From assembly GCA_036250195.1 (NCBI GenBank), contig JAVHZZ010000006.1:161069224-161133223 (forward strand): DNA of 64,000 nucleotides. The letters are read 5' to 3'. Below are positions 18,735 to 27,437 of the stretch, in pieces (position 1 is the stretch's first letter; each line of letters starts with the position of its first letter). The stretch is from Mixophyes australis (lineage: Eukaryota; Chordata; Amphibia; Anura; Limnodynastidae). The notes under the pieces were generated by a model, which was given only the letters and a program-made list of their open reading frames with translations, made no database searches and was not told the origin of the DNA. A program made the position numbers and the translations under genes.

Positions 18735-20402
18735 ATGGCTCATCGGGGAATCATTCCGCTGTACGAGGGATACAGCTGTGTCATCTCTCGTGACGAAGTG
18801 GCAGCGTTCACGAAGCAAATCCTGGAACGTTGTGAGACAAGGAAGAAGAAGAACAGAGGTACTAAACGGCAACAGGTGGAAGAAATGCTGTGCTGGAAGT
18901 GTGGGTTGCCTGGACACTTCGCATACCAGTGCCCAGTTGCCGAGGAGCTCTTTGGTGAATGGGAGGACGAAGAAGTCTCCGATGAATGGGAAGACGTAGA
19001 AGTCTTCGAGTGGAAGGACGAGGAAGCCTTCCATCAATGGTCTCAAGAGAAGTCGGAGTCTGGAGGGAAGGATCGGCAGAGCCTGCTGACTGTTGGATTG
19101 CAGGAGATCGTCTCGTCCAAGCAAGATTCGCGACAGGAATACCCGCGTCAGCCGGATGCTGGAGCTGGGGTATTGGAGACGTCGGATGCGTCAGACGACT
19201 TGTCCGTGGCTGTGGAAGAGTTGGTCCCTGAAGACGAAGGGAGAACTGAGCAGACCCTCCACGGGGCAACGTTGTGTCCGGAGACATGTGAAGATGTCTG
19301 CCCGGTGGTACCTGAGAGGATGGAAGCCATCAGTACCCCGGAAGAGAGAGCTGCTGAAGAAGTACTGCCTGAAGAAGACTGTACTTTAGAGAGCGCAGCT
19401 GGAGAGTGGTGGATGTTGTCACATTCTGAAGAAGCTTCCCGCACAACTGAGGAGGTATCGGACGGATGGGAGGTTCCGGCAGGTGCCGAGGAAGAGACTC
19501 CCTGGATACCGACTTTGGGCGAGGAAGTTGCCAGGATGGTGTGGATCCTGCGCGAGAGGGCTTTACCGCGAAGGACCCGGTGGACGCAAGTCAGGGATGC
19601 CGGTAAGCGACCCTTGGAGGTGGACGTAGAGGAGAGGACGTCGATTGTGGGGACCACAATGGAAAAAGGCGGCGGAAATGTGGGGGTGTCTCTGGTGAAG
19701 ACCCCCGCCAGCGATGTGTCCCTGGAGGGACAGAAGATGCCGGAGCCGGTGCCCGTGAAGAGGGCAAAGATGTCCGGCAGCGCTGTGCCCCTGGAGGGGC
19801 TGAAGAGGTCCCCGATGGTGCCCAGCAGGAAGAAAGAAGAGAAGAAGAACTTACCCGTCCATCGATCCAGCGGCGGTGAGTATAACTTTCTTTCTGCAGG
19901 TCCCGTCCGCGGAGGAAGGATGAGCCAATCAGGGCTCATCTTTCCCCGCTGGCCAATCAGCGGCCGGATGCGCGAGCCAATCGCGGCTCGCGCCCGGCCA
20001 TTCAAAAGATTGGCGCCGACGCGAGCCAATCAGCGCTCGCGCCGGCTGATGACGTCACGCCGGCGACTATATAAGTCGCCGGGTGGCGCCATTTTGGCAG
20101 AAGTCCGTCGGCGGAGAAGAGAGAGGACGTCTCTTCAAGAGGTCCAGCAACAAGACCAGCAGCAGCGGCGGCAGGGGGCCCTTGTAAGGGCTGTGAGCTA
20201 CCCTGCCGCACGAAGACTCCAAGCCAGCGGTGATCGCCGGCGGGGAGCCCTTGTCAGGGCTGAGAGCGCCCCCGCCCCAGCTGCATCAGGAGACCCAGCG
20301 CCGAACCGGAGAAGAGGCGCCGCCGGCTGGAGGGTCTGGAAGACCCGGAGAAAGAAACAGAAGACGGCGTGGCAAGTTGAGTATCCTGCGCAGAGCAGGT
20401 AA
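18735..20402 (+). CDS. Orphan gag-like protein with one CCHC zinc knuckle and acidic repeats
   Basis: The 555-residue frame starts 23 bp after the primer binding site, inside the internal region. Residues 1-40 are unrecognised. A basic patch (RKKKNRGTKRQQ) precedes a single CCHC knuckle, CWKCGLPGHFAYQC, at about 54-67. Next come acidic short repeats (EEVSDEWEDVEVFEWKDEEA) and a long Glu-rich region. From about residue 315 the frame crosses the polypurine tract and runs through 724 bp of the 3-prime LTR, so the last 240 residues are LTR-encoded and very basic. Whether that tail is a real part of the protein or chance read-through is unknown. The knuckle suggests binding of the element's own RNA. 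No protease or RT is attached. A start at the first ATG after the primer site is the natural choice. Confidence 0.65.
   Translation: MAHRGIIPLYEGYSCVISRDEVAAFTKQILERCETRKKKNRGTKRQQVEEMLCWKCGLPGHFAYQCPVAEELFGEWEDEEVSDEWEDVEVFEWKDEEAFHQWSQEKSESGGKDRQSLLTVGLQEIVSSKQDSRQEYPRQPDAGAGVLETSDASDDLSVAVEELVPEDEGRTEQTLHGATLCPETCEDVCPVVPERMEAISTPEERAAEEVLPEEDCTLESAAGEWWMLSHSEEASRTTEEVSDGWEVPAGAEEETPWIPTLGEEVARMVWILRERALPRRTRWTQVRDAGKRPLEVDVEERTSIVGTTMEKGGGNVGVSLVKTPASDVSLEGQKMPEPVPVKRAKMSGSAVPLEGLKRSPMVPSRKKEEKKNLPVHRSSGGEYNFLSAGPVRGGRMSQSGLIFPRWPISGRMREPIAARARPFKRLAPTRANQRSRRLMTSRRRLYKSPGGAILAEVRRRRRERTSLQEVQQQDQQQRRQGALVRAVSYPAARRLQASGDRRRGALVRAESAPAPAASGDPAPNRRRGAAGWRVWKTRRKKQKTAWQVEYPAQSR
19661..19678 (+). 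promoter_or_regulatory. Polypurine tract
   Basis: GGAAAAAGGCGGCGGAAA directly abuts the TG of the 3-prime LTR, the expected position of the plus-strand primer. It is an imperfect tract with two C residues. Confidence 0.7.
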
Positions 20403-22295
20403 GTATACTCAACGTTAAATTCGGGTACTAGGCCCGGGGCCACGGTCGGGCACAAGGCCCGTGGGCACGCAAATTAGGGGCACAAGGCCCAGGGACCTGG
20501 GCACTAGGCCCCAACGAAGTAGTGGGCCAGTAGGCCATTAGTATATATGATAAAGGGGACAAGCCCCTATTAGCTAGACAGGGGCGTGAGAGCCCAGGTA
20601 CAAGGGCACAAGGCCCTTAGGTAGTTAGTGGCCTAGAGGCCATAGGAAGGCCACAGGGCCTGGTTAGGGGCTAGTAGCCCGTCTGCTATTAAGGGCACAA
20701 GGCCCTCAGTCAGTTAGGGAGGCTACAGGCCTCAGGCAGGGGCTAGGACCCCTAGGTAGTAGGGCATAAGGCCCTAGTTAGTGGGCTCAGAGCCCTGAGG
20801 TAGAGAGGGGGCTGAGGCCCATTAATCAGAGCACAAGGCTCTGTGTGTAGCTGGGCAGAGACCCATGGTGTGTAGGGCATAAGGCCCTGGTGGTGTGTGG
20901 TAGAGGCGTGAGAGCCTTGTGAGTGTAGGCGCGGTCCTGTGTGAGGTGAGCACACGTGGTCAGGAGGTACGGTAGAGCGGAGGCTCCTGTGGTGCTGTAG
21001 CAACCTGCTGGTTGGCTAGCAGCGGTGTGCCCTGGTAAGTAGCGTGCAAAGTACTGTACACTGTATTTATTCTGTCTGTGTGGCGAGTGTAGTTTACATT
21101 ACAGTATTTTGGTGTGCTATATAACTGTGTCCAGGGGCAAGACGTCAGGCCCCCATTAAAGGTAGGCTCTTGTTCCTGTGGTTTTCCTGTGCTAACCCGT
21201 GCTGTGGGGACAAGTGTAGTTACCAGCATACACATAGTCAGGGGAGAACACACGTAGTTTTCCTGTCCCTTAGGTCCCCGGGGTCACACTGGTACCCAGA
21301 GGGGGTGGCTGAGTGAGTTGGTGGCAGTGCAGCACACCTTGAGGCAGTTCCAGGGGCGGCCGTGGTTCTGATCAAGGGTCCTCAAGGCCGGTTCCGTGCA
21401 GGTGGACCTGTGGTTCCGGACGTAGGGACACGTGTGAGATACCCGAGTACAGGCAGTCGGGCGGTTCAGTTCGATCGGCTGTTCCGTGCGGCAGTCGGCC
21501 CGCGGGTTAGTGTGCTGTTCTACTGAGCCTCAGCCGGGCTTAAAGAACCCGTACTTAGGGCCTGTGTGTGACTCCATAGCAAGAAGGCAGCTTCTTGGTA
21601 CGACCTGGGTGAGGGGGTTAGGAACCGCCCTCCGGTTTAGGCTGTGAACACCGGCTGGTGTTCCCCGTAGCGTGTAAGTGAGCAGTTCCGTTAGTGCACC
21701 ACACCTAGTTAGTCATAGTGTTTGACGTAGTTGCGTTGCCGACCATTAGAACGTTGTTAGGGTCGGGTCGCTGTTGTAGTCAGTCCAGTTTTGTGGGTGC
21801 CATCTTAGTCTCACGGAGAGCGTAGAGGGAGGCTGTGTGTTCTTGTCATCCGCAGGAATCGGGAAGGTGCAGGAGAACCGGATCGGAAGTGGGAGTGTCC
21901 CGGTGAGTATCACGCTCGATTCCCCCTTTCGGTTAGGCCCTCACCGGCAGGTGTGTGAGGTACTTGAGGCGGGATTAGTCCTCGGATTAGTCTTGGCCTT
22001 CAGTGCCTGTAGTCCCCCGCGTCTTGGCAAGAACAAAGTGAGGAGGCGGCAAGGAGCTTGGACTGACCGTGTCCTTGTTCTTTGCCGTAGTCTCGGACAG
22101 CCCTTACCTGGTAGGCACGGCCGTAATCTCTGTCTCTATCTCAGAGGGACGTGATTGGAGGTGACTGCGGCTGCGGATCTGCTGGGATTGGATCGCAGCT
22201 GGGAAATTGGAAGCGGACCGGAGGTGACCATCGTTTACAAGGTAAGTTCTTTTGTGTTGCGTCTGTCCCTGTCTTTCCCCGCAGGGGGCGTTACA
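19679..22295 (+). repeat. 3-prime LTR of the 6.2-kb retrotransposon
   Basis: Same length (2,617 bp) as the 5-prime LTR. Followed by ATAGG, whose ATAG repeats the four bases before the 5-prime LTR. By-eye differences include GCTCGCGCC against GCTCACGCC and AGAGGTCC against AGACGTCC. Confidence 0.9.
20433..20917 (+). repeat. Array of short covarying hairpins (3-prime LTR copy)
   Basis: Second copy of the hairpin array, essentially identical to the one in the 5-prime LTR. Confidence 0.7.
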
Positions 22296-22438
22296 ATAGG
22301 TCAGTGGGATAAGTTTGTAGTTTTAATTTTATTTTTATCTTTAGTGTTATAGTTATATTTATTTTTACTGTATTTATTATTTTACATTTTGTACTTATAC
22401 TATTCTTATTATAATACTTAAAGTGAATAGCTCTCAAC

Positions 22439-22576
<138 letters not shown>

Positions 22577-22951
22577 GCAAGCAAATCTAAGATTGGAATG
22601 TATTGTATTTCAATAGACCTAATTAACTAATTAATTAAACTTCTAGCTGCTTTGCCCTTTGTGTGACTGTTGGTTCTGAAATTCAGAGGGTTAGATAATC
22701 TCTATTATTACTGTGTCTTAATATCTTTGATAAAGTTATTATATGTGATGAAATGCATCAGTAGGACACTTGCTGGAGAAAAACAATATACTGTGTTTTT
22801 ATATCTATCCTTTAAATGCACTTTAACTATTAGTATCTGCTGTCAGAGGACTGAGATCAAAGAGCTAGATGGTTGATCTTCCTCTATTTCTGTCATGGTT
22901 TAGGAGACAAGGGTCAGAGCAGATTAGGGGGTGAAGGATCTGTCTACTCAC

Positions 22952-23002
22952 CTGCGCTTTCATCTTCCTGCTTTAAGTCAATGTTCGGTGGGGTTGGCGA
23001 CA
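22952..23002 (-). CDS. Candidate host exon: connecting peptide
   Basis: On the minus strand 51 nt lie between a possible acceptor (CATATGAAATCCATTCAG) and a strong donor (GCAG|GTGAGT). The exon is phase 1 at both sides and would read VSPTPPNIDLKQEDESA plus the first base of an Asp codon completed by the transmembrane exon at 14,370. A hydrophilic, acidic, Pro-rich peptide just before a membrane helix fits a membrane-proximal stalk. A diverged copy exists at 1,710-1,760 with a damaged acceptor; substitutions keep the frame open in both. The distance to the transmembrane exon (8.6 kb) is explained by the 6.2-kb retrotransposon and other insertions. It is short, so the call stays tentative. Confidence 0.4.
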
Positions 23003-23009
23003 CTGAATG

Positions 23010-24224
23010 GATTTCATATGAAATAAAATATTAGCATTACATTTCTTAAAGTAACAAATAAAAATAAATAGATACAGGGTATTGTATATGCCTTAAACAA
23101 TCTGTCCTCTTTTTAGATATTTTTTGTTTTCTGATTTAGATGTAATGGGCTTTATAGGGTCTACATTGCAAAGATAAGTTCTAACTAGCATCACGATTAG
23201 ATACGTCAAGCTGCAGAGTTTGAGGGGCCTCCTCTCTTCAGGGCACAGACTTAGTATGCTGCTCTACCTACATGACAAATCTACATAACATCATGTGTAG
23301 CTGATGTCTGTATATGATGCAGAAGGTGCATGTATTCATGTATGATTGGCTTTGATGTCCTGCTCTGAAAGGCTCACCAATATCATATCCAGGTATATAC
23401 CTGCAACAACAATGATATTTAGGCTGCAAATTGCACAACACAATTGCCTCCCTTCAGTCTTTTTTCCAAATAATGTCTCTATATCAGCCAGGCAAAGTTG
23501 TTTATCATCAATACCAAGCGTAACAAAAAGTGAAAAAAAAAATCAGTGTGGCTGATATAAAGACCTTATGAAATATTCAAAAAATATATCAATGTTCATA
23601 TTAAATTCTAAATAATGCACAATATATCCTTTTACCAAGTGAAACTTTGAAATTTGATTTTCTCTGCTTTATGAAATTGTTTCTTTCTCTTATGTTATAC
23701 ACTGACTGTGTACTGTGATCTAAAATAAATGGGTGTCCACTTTTGGAAAATCTCCCTACTTTACTATGTATTTACAGAGTGTAACATATTAGTGGGGAGC
23801 CCACCAATAACAGCCATCGCTCAACACTGGAGACTGTGCTGGGTGGAAAATTCTAACTTCATAGGGCAGGTGCTGAATTTGCCACCTGATTGGATAAGAG
23901 TCAGCTAGTCAGGTGCCACCTTTCATATACACCTCCCATCATAGCAGTGTAAATGCCAAGGAAGAAAGTCCTATGGAGATGAAAATGTCTCATCTCTTCT
24001 CTCTGTCAAACTGCACTGAGCAGACACAGCTATTAAGTAACAGTGAGCTCCTCTTACTGTATCTGTATGTGAATACCCTATGTAACCATGTTAGGTCATT
24101 TATTTATTATCACTATATATCTAACCCTTAGACACAGGTGAGTTAGATCCTGTAGAACCTGTATGCATGTATCTAAGTCTCTATTTTCGCTCAGTAAAAA
24201 TAACAGAAATAAGTGTCCATTTAC
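23010..24224. other. Unassigned; expected place of ectodomain exons
   Basis: If the signal and connecting exons belong to one gene, extracellular-domain exons should lie here on the minus strand. I see no immunoglobulin-like Cys/Trp/Cys pattern in any minus frame. A 60-codon open stretch on the minus strand (about 23,344-23,523, containing CLADIETLFGKK) is not recognised. Confidence 0.4.
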
Positions 24225-24309
24225 CTTCAGTTGTCTCCGACAGAATCACATTTCCAAAATTAATAAATGATATCACAAGAAACAATGAGCTTAAACACCA
24301 CAAAGCCAT
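24225..24309 (-). CDS. Host gene exon: start codon and signal peptide
   Basis: On the minus strand an ATG in a reasonable context (GGACCATGGC, G at +4) opens a frame of 28 codons: MA, then LWCLSSLFLVISFINFG, then NVILSETTE. It ends in phase 1 at a splice donor GAAG|GTAAAT. The hydrophobic core and phase-1 exit are typical of signal-peptide exons of secreted and type I membrane proteins built from extracellular modules. It is on the same strand as, and in phase with, the connecting, transmembrane and cytoplasmic exons further down. Upstream sequence (minus strand, about 24,420) holds TTTTATTATG, a weak TATA-like motif. It could belong to a different gene copy; RNA data would decide. Confidence 0.5.
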
Positions 24310-24611
24310 GGTCCAACTTGCTCCTTCAACAACTTCACCTCAAAAGTCTGGAACTGTTGGAGTCTATGACATCACCATGAGCCAAAGTTCTATATTGTGC
24401 AGTCATAATAAAAGAGATGGTGAGGACCTTATTAGAGAAAATTTATGTAGGGAAACTATATTTTGCCTGGTGTGTTTTTCAATTGCTGACAAAAAAATGA
24501 ATTATTTTATAACATCAATATGCTGTTAGTTCAAAGTTGCTATTTGAGGTAAATTGTGGTGATAAAAATAAAATCAGTTTAATAATCACTAAAAGGGGTC
24601 TATTGATAAAT
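24310..24611. other. Region upstream of the signal exon
   Basis: Would contain the 5-prime UTR and promoter of the minus-strand gene. No distinct regulatory element recognised. Confidence 0.35.
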
Positions 24612-24700
24612 AAACCCCGATGTTTCCTATATATACGATGAAAGGAAGGCTAAGTCTTGTGCCAAATATGCAATATCCTAAACTTCCCAATCATGCATTT
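24612..24700 (+). repeat. Dispersed repeat that hosts a Tc1 end (copy 2)
   Basis: Near-identical to 1,359-1,444, again ending exactly at a Tc1 terminus. Confidence 0.65.
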
Positions 24701-24720
24701 ACGGTCATGGCCAAAAGGTT

Positions 24721-25560
24721 TGTTATGTGCGTATTGTCGCTAACCAATAATGATTGTCGAACCTCGATTTGTGTTTCCAACGCACAAAGATTTATTCGCA
24801 ATAAGTGGAAAAAAATATGCTCAAGCGAAGTAATAGTAAATACAGCCGTTACTTATCGCAGGCGCTCTGGATCCAGTGCAGTCATTCAATCCTGAAGTCT
24901 GGGGACAAGAAGTCTGCACTCTGGATCACAAGCTGCTGCTTATATACACAATGAAATACAGTAATACAATGAAGATGGTATGGCTTGCATCTATTGGTCC
25001 GGGTCTCAGGAATGTCCAAGGGGTCGTCAATCATTGGCTGGTTCATCCTAAGGAATCCAAAGGAGGGGGTCATCTCTTGGGGGGGTATGCTCTGCTCTTC
25101 CCGCCAGAATTCCTTAGTCTTAAGTAGTTCATAATTCCCTATCATTCATAACTTGCGTATGCACTCTGCGATTCCCTCGCAGAGTGAACCAAACAGTAGG
25201 ATATGTAACAAGGTTCATTATGATACCACTCATGATGTTATTCCTTTAACCCGTTCTGTGTATTTCACTAATATGCATGTAACTCTGATATAACATATAA
25301 ATACTACTATATTTCGACATAACTGACTATGTGTTGCAACTACCAATAATGTGTACTATTTTATAAGAATGTGTGTTTGTGTGAATGTATGGTAAAAGAC
25401 CAATTACTGTTGCTGCCACGTGTAGTGGATGCGTACGCCCTTTCACGCCGTAGCGTGCCCTTGTACGTCGATGCGTACCGTACGCATCTTTTCAGACAAA
25501 GACAACCAAGTTTGCTAGACTTTAATTGAAATGACTTTATCCAATTTACTGACTTCGACA
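24721..25560 (-). repeat. ERV 3-prime LTR
   Basis: 840 bp, TG...CA. On the minus strand it has U3 of about 640 bp, a TATA box and then a polyadenylation signal. By eye it differs from the other LTR near 24,759 (AATGATT against AACGATT) and near 25,076-25,081. Confidence 0.92.
24791..24796 (-). terminator. ERV polyadenylation signal AATAAA
   Basis: AATAAA on the minus strand, about 145 bp downstream of the LTR TATA box and 70 bp before the LTR end, where the R/U5 boundary is expected. The counterpart in the 5-prime LTR is at 33,797-33,802. Confidence 0.65.
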
Positions 25561-25574
25561 GTTCCACCCTTTGA
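25561..25574 (-). promoter_or_regulatory. ERV polypurine tract
   Basis: On the minus strand CAAAGGGTGGAAC directly precedes the TG of the 3-prime LTR. Confidence 0.7.
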
Positions 25575-25589
25575 TAGTGTAATAAACTA

Positions 25590-27428
25590 TCACCCAATCA
25601 CCGTTTCAAGTTCAGGATTATACAATACTTCTTCACAGACCATGATCTCGGTATCTGGTACCACCCTTTCAGTCTCTTTCTCAGTGTTACTCCCATGAGA
25701 CCGTTTTCCACACTTCAACACAGTAGGAACACATTTGACAACTAAACCAATTGCTAAGATGACACCCAGTATAAGGAGAAGGAGCTTACCTACACTCGCA
25801 ATCATTTCCTGTACCCACTCCCCCAGACCGGAGAACCATTTTGCTGGGTTCAACCATGAGAACCAACCCGCCACCTTTTCCCCGACCTCATATAACGAAG
25901 AATTATGGCTCTTTCGAAATTCCCATTTCAGCTGCAAAATTTCATCCATCTTCCGGTCTATAACCTCTTTAGGGTCTTCCGTATTATTAGTAATGTACGT
26001 GCAACATTTGACACCGAACTGGGTGGCCAGTGTCACACAGTACCCACCAGTAATAGAGGTGAGATAATTTAGTACCAGTCTATGTTGCACCAACTCCTTT
26101 TTGTACGCTTGTAGCTCCCTTCCTGTATACCTGAAAGTGTCATCATACATCTCGGTGATATTATCTATTAATTTAGCTAGGTCTTGGATATATTTAAAGT
26201 TTAATGTTCCCCGAGCGGTCCTGGTGAGATCTAGAGCAACCATAACTTGGAAACCAGCAGTTTCACTAATCAATTTTGTAGCTATGGGTTCCTCACCAGG
26301 AATCATATTTCTCTTGCCACGGTGTTCATACTGTGTGTGTATGTATGGTGGTGATGTAGTCTTGTGAATATCTACCATTTCTTCATGAGTAATAGTCATG
26401 ATTTCAGGAACCAGTTTAGCTAAGAAACACAAGCCCTTGGAACTCGGAGTCACCCAGGAATAAGCTTTCCTCCCACAAACAAAATACACATCATCAGGGA
26501 GAACATAAGGAACAGTATGCCCATGAATTATATCACACAGAGTTTTGATAAAACTACCCATGCCTAGTGTCTCCATTTGTTCTAGACACGTGTCGGCATT
26601 AATGATATTTTCACATTTATCTGTAGAGACTTTTCCAATAGATACCTTCTTATGTTTGGTTATACGCCCTAACTTGTGACTTCCATCAGCATTCCTGCCT
26701 AGTAGTGACCTTGTGAGTCTCTCTCTAAAATGAGTGTGGCGAGCCATTGTCTGATCTGATAGGTCAGCCTCCCAATTCTCCAGGCGCTTTGCATGAGATA
26801 TGTTTAGGCACAGCAACGATCTGCCTAGGGAGTATTGTCGAAGCGTCAGACTAGGGGACCTAGTGTTATTGTACCTCCCTTCTATGGGCCTCCCACCCCT
26901 TAATTCGAGTACTTCGGATATGTTTAGCGGGAATGGCACTAGTCCTATGTTATGCTGCCCTTGAGGCACGTGAGAGCACACCCAACACTCAGTTTGGTTT
27001 AGCACCTTACCCACCAGGGAGTGATAATCCTCCAAAGGATGCCCGCCTATATTCAGAGTACTGGGGGACTGGCATCGTTGGATGCATCTCTCGTCAACTA
27101 GGGAGTTGCAGAACTTGCAGATACAATACTCATCAGACAATAGCCCCTCACACTGCCTCCGAGTTCCTGAGCTAGCAGACCTTTTCATAACCCCTGGACC
27201 AAGTTTGATAATGGGCTGCTCAGGATATCCTATTAACTTTTCTTCGGCCTCTATTTCATCCGTATCACTCCCAGAACTCTCCTCCGTCCTCCATCCTCCT
27301 TCACAAAAATAGAATGTCCTAGAAAAAGTAAAAACAAGGAAAATCCTGGAACAAAAGAAAAACAAAAACCGCCACTCCATCGCTGGAAAGATAGTTCTGA
27401 GGTAACGTCTCTGGTTCAGGTGTCTCAA
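25590..27428 (-). CDS. env: ERV envelope glycoprotein (env)
   Basis: An uninterrupted 612-residue frame that starts 9 bp after the pol stop. A hydrophobic leader lies at about 17-40 (the Met at about 17 is a likely alternative start). The surface subunit carries several Cys residues, N-glycosylation sites and a CWVC motif at about 148-151, the gammaretroviral disulfide-exchange motif. A furin-type site RGKR is at about 370-373. The transmembrane subunit has a Cys pair region, C at 464 and CC at 475-476, a wider spacing (C-x10-CC) than the usual C-x6-CC. The membrane helix is at about 545-570, followed by a cytoplasmic tail of about 40 residues. It acts at the virion and cell surface in entry. 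No classic hydrophobic fusion peptide is obvious after the cleavage site. Confidence 0.88.
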   Translation of the reverse strand: MRHLNQRRYLRTIFPAMEWRFLFFFCSRIFLVFTFSRTFYFCEGGWRTEESSGSDTDEIEAEEKLIGYPEQPIIKLGPGVMKRSASSGTRRQCEGLLSDEYCICKFCNSLVDERCIQRCQSPSTLNIGGHPLEDYHSLVGKVLNQTECWVCSHVPQGQHNIGLVPFPLNISEVLELRGGRPIEGRYNNTRSPSLTLRQYSLGRSLLCLNISHAKRLENWEADLSDQTMARHTHFRERLTRSLLGRNADGSHKLGRITKHKKVSIGKVSTDKCENIINADTCLEQMETLGMGSFIKTLCDIIHGHTVPYVLPDDVYFVCGRKAYSWVTPSSKGLCFLAKLVPEIMTITHEEMVDIHKTTSPPYIHTQYEHRGKRNMIPGEEPIATKLISETAGFQVMVALDLTRTARGTLNFKYIQDLAKLIDNITEMYDDTFRYTGRELQAYKKELVQHRLVLNYLTSITGGYCVTLATQFGVKCCTYITNNTEDPKEVIDRKMDEILQLKWEFRKSHNSSLYEVGEKVAGWFSWLNPAKWFSGLGEWVQEMIASVGKLLLLILGVILAIGLVVKCVPTVLKCGKRSHGSNTEKETERVVPDTEIMVCEEVLYNPELETVIG

Positions 27429-27437
27429 CTGCAGGCT

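Larger units (their letters stand above)
16092..22295 (+). mobile_element. Complete LTR retrotransposon with very long LTRs, nonautonomous
   Basis: Two direct repeats of 2,617 bp flank a 970-bp internal region that has a tRNA-Ser primer binding site at its start, one zinc-knuckle ORF, and a polypurine tract at its end. The LTRs begin TGTGGGGGTG and end GGGCGTTACA. The element is flanked by the 4-bp repeat ATAG. I count about eight differences between the LTRs by eye, so the insertion is recent. No protease, RT, RNase H or integrase is encoded: it must depend on a partner element. The shape (long LTRs, tiny interior) resembles plant LARD elements, but the family is not one I recognise. It lies in the inferred intron between two host exons. 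Confidence 0.88.

Noticed and set aside
19148..20029. 293-codon minus-strand ORF
   Set aside because: Antisense shadow of the gag-like ORF and of LTR sequence; the part in the LTR recurs identically at 16.1-16.4 kb.
23344..23523. 60-codon open stretch on the minus strand between the signal and stalk exons
   Set aside because: No ATG, no flanking splice sites in frame, and no immunoglobulin-like Cys/Trp pattern; not credible as the missing ectodomain.
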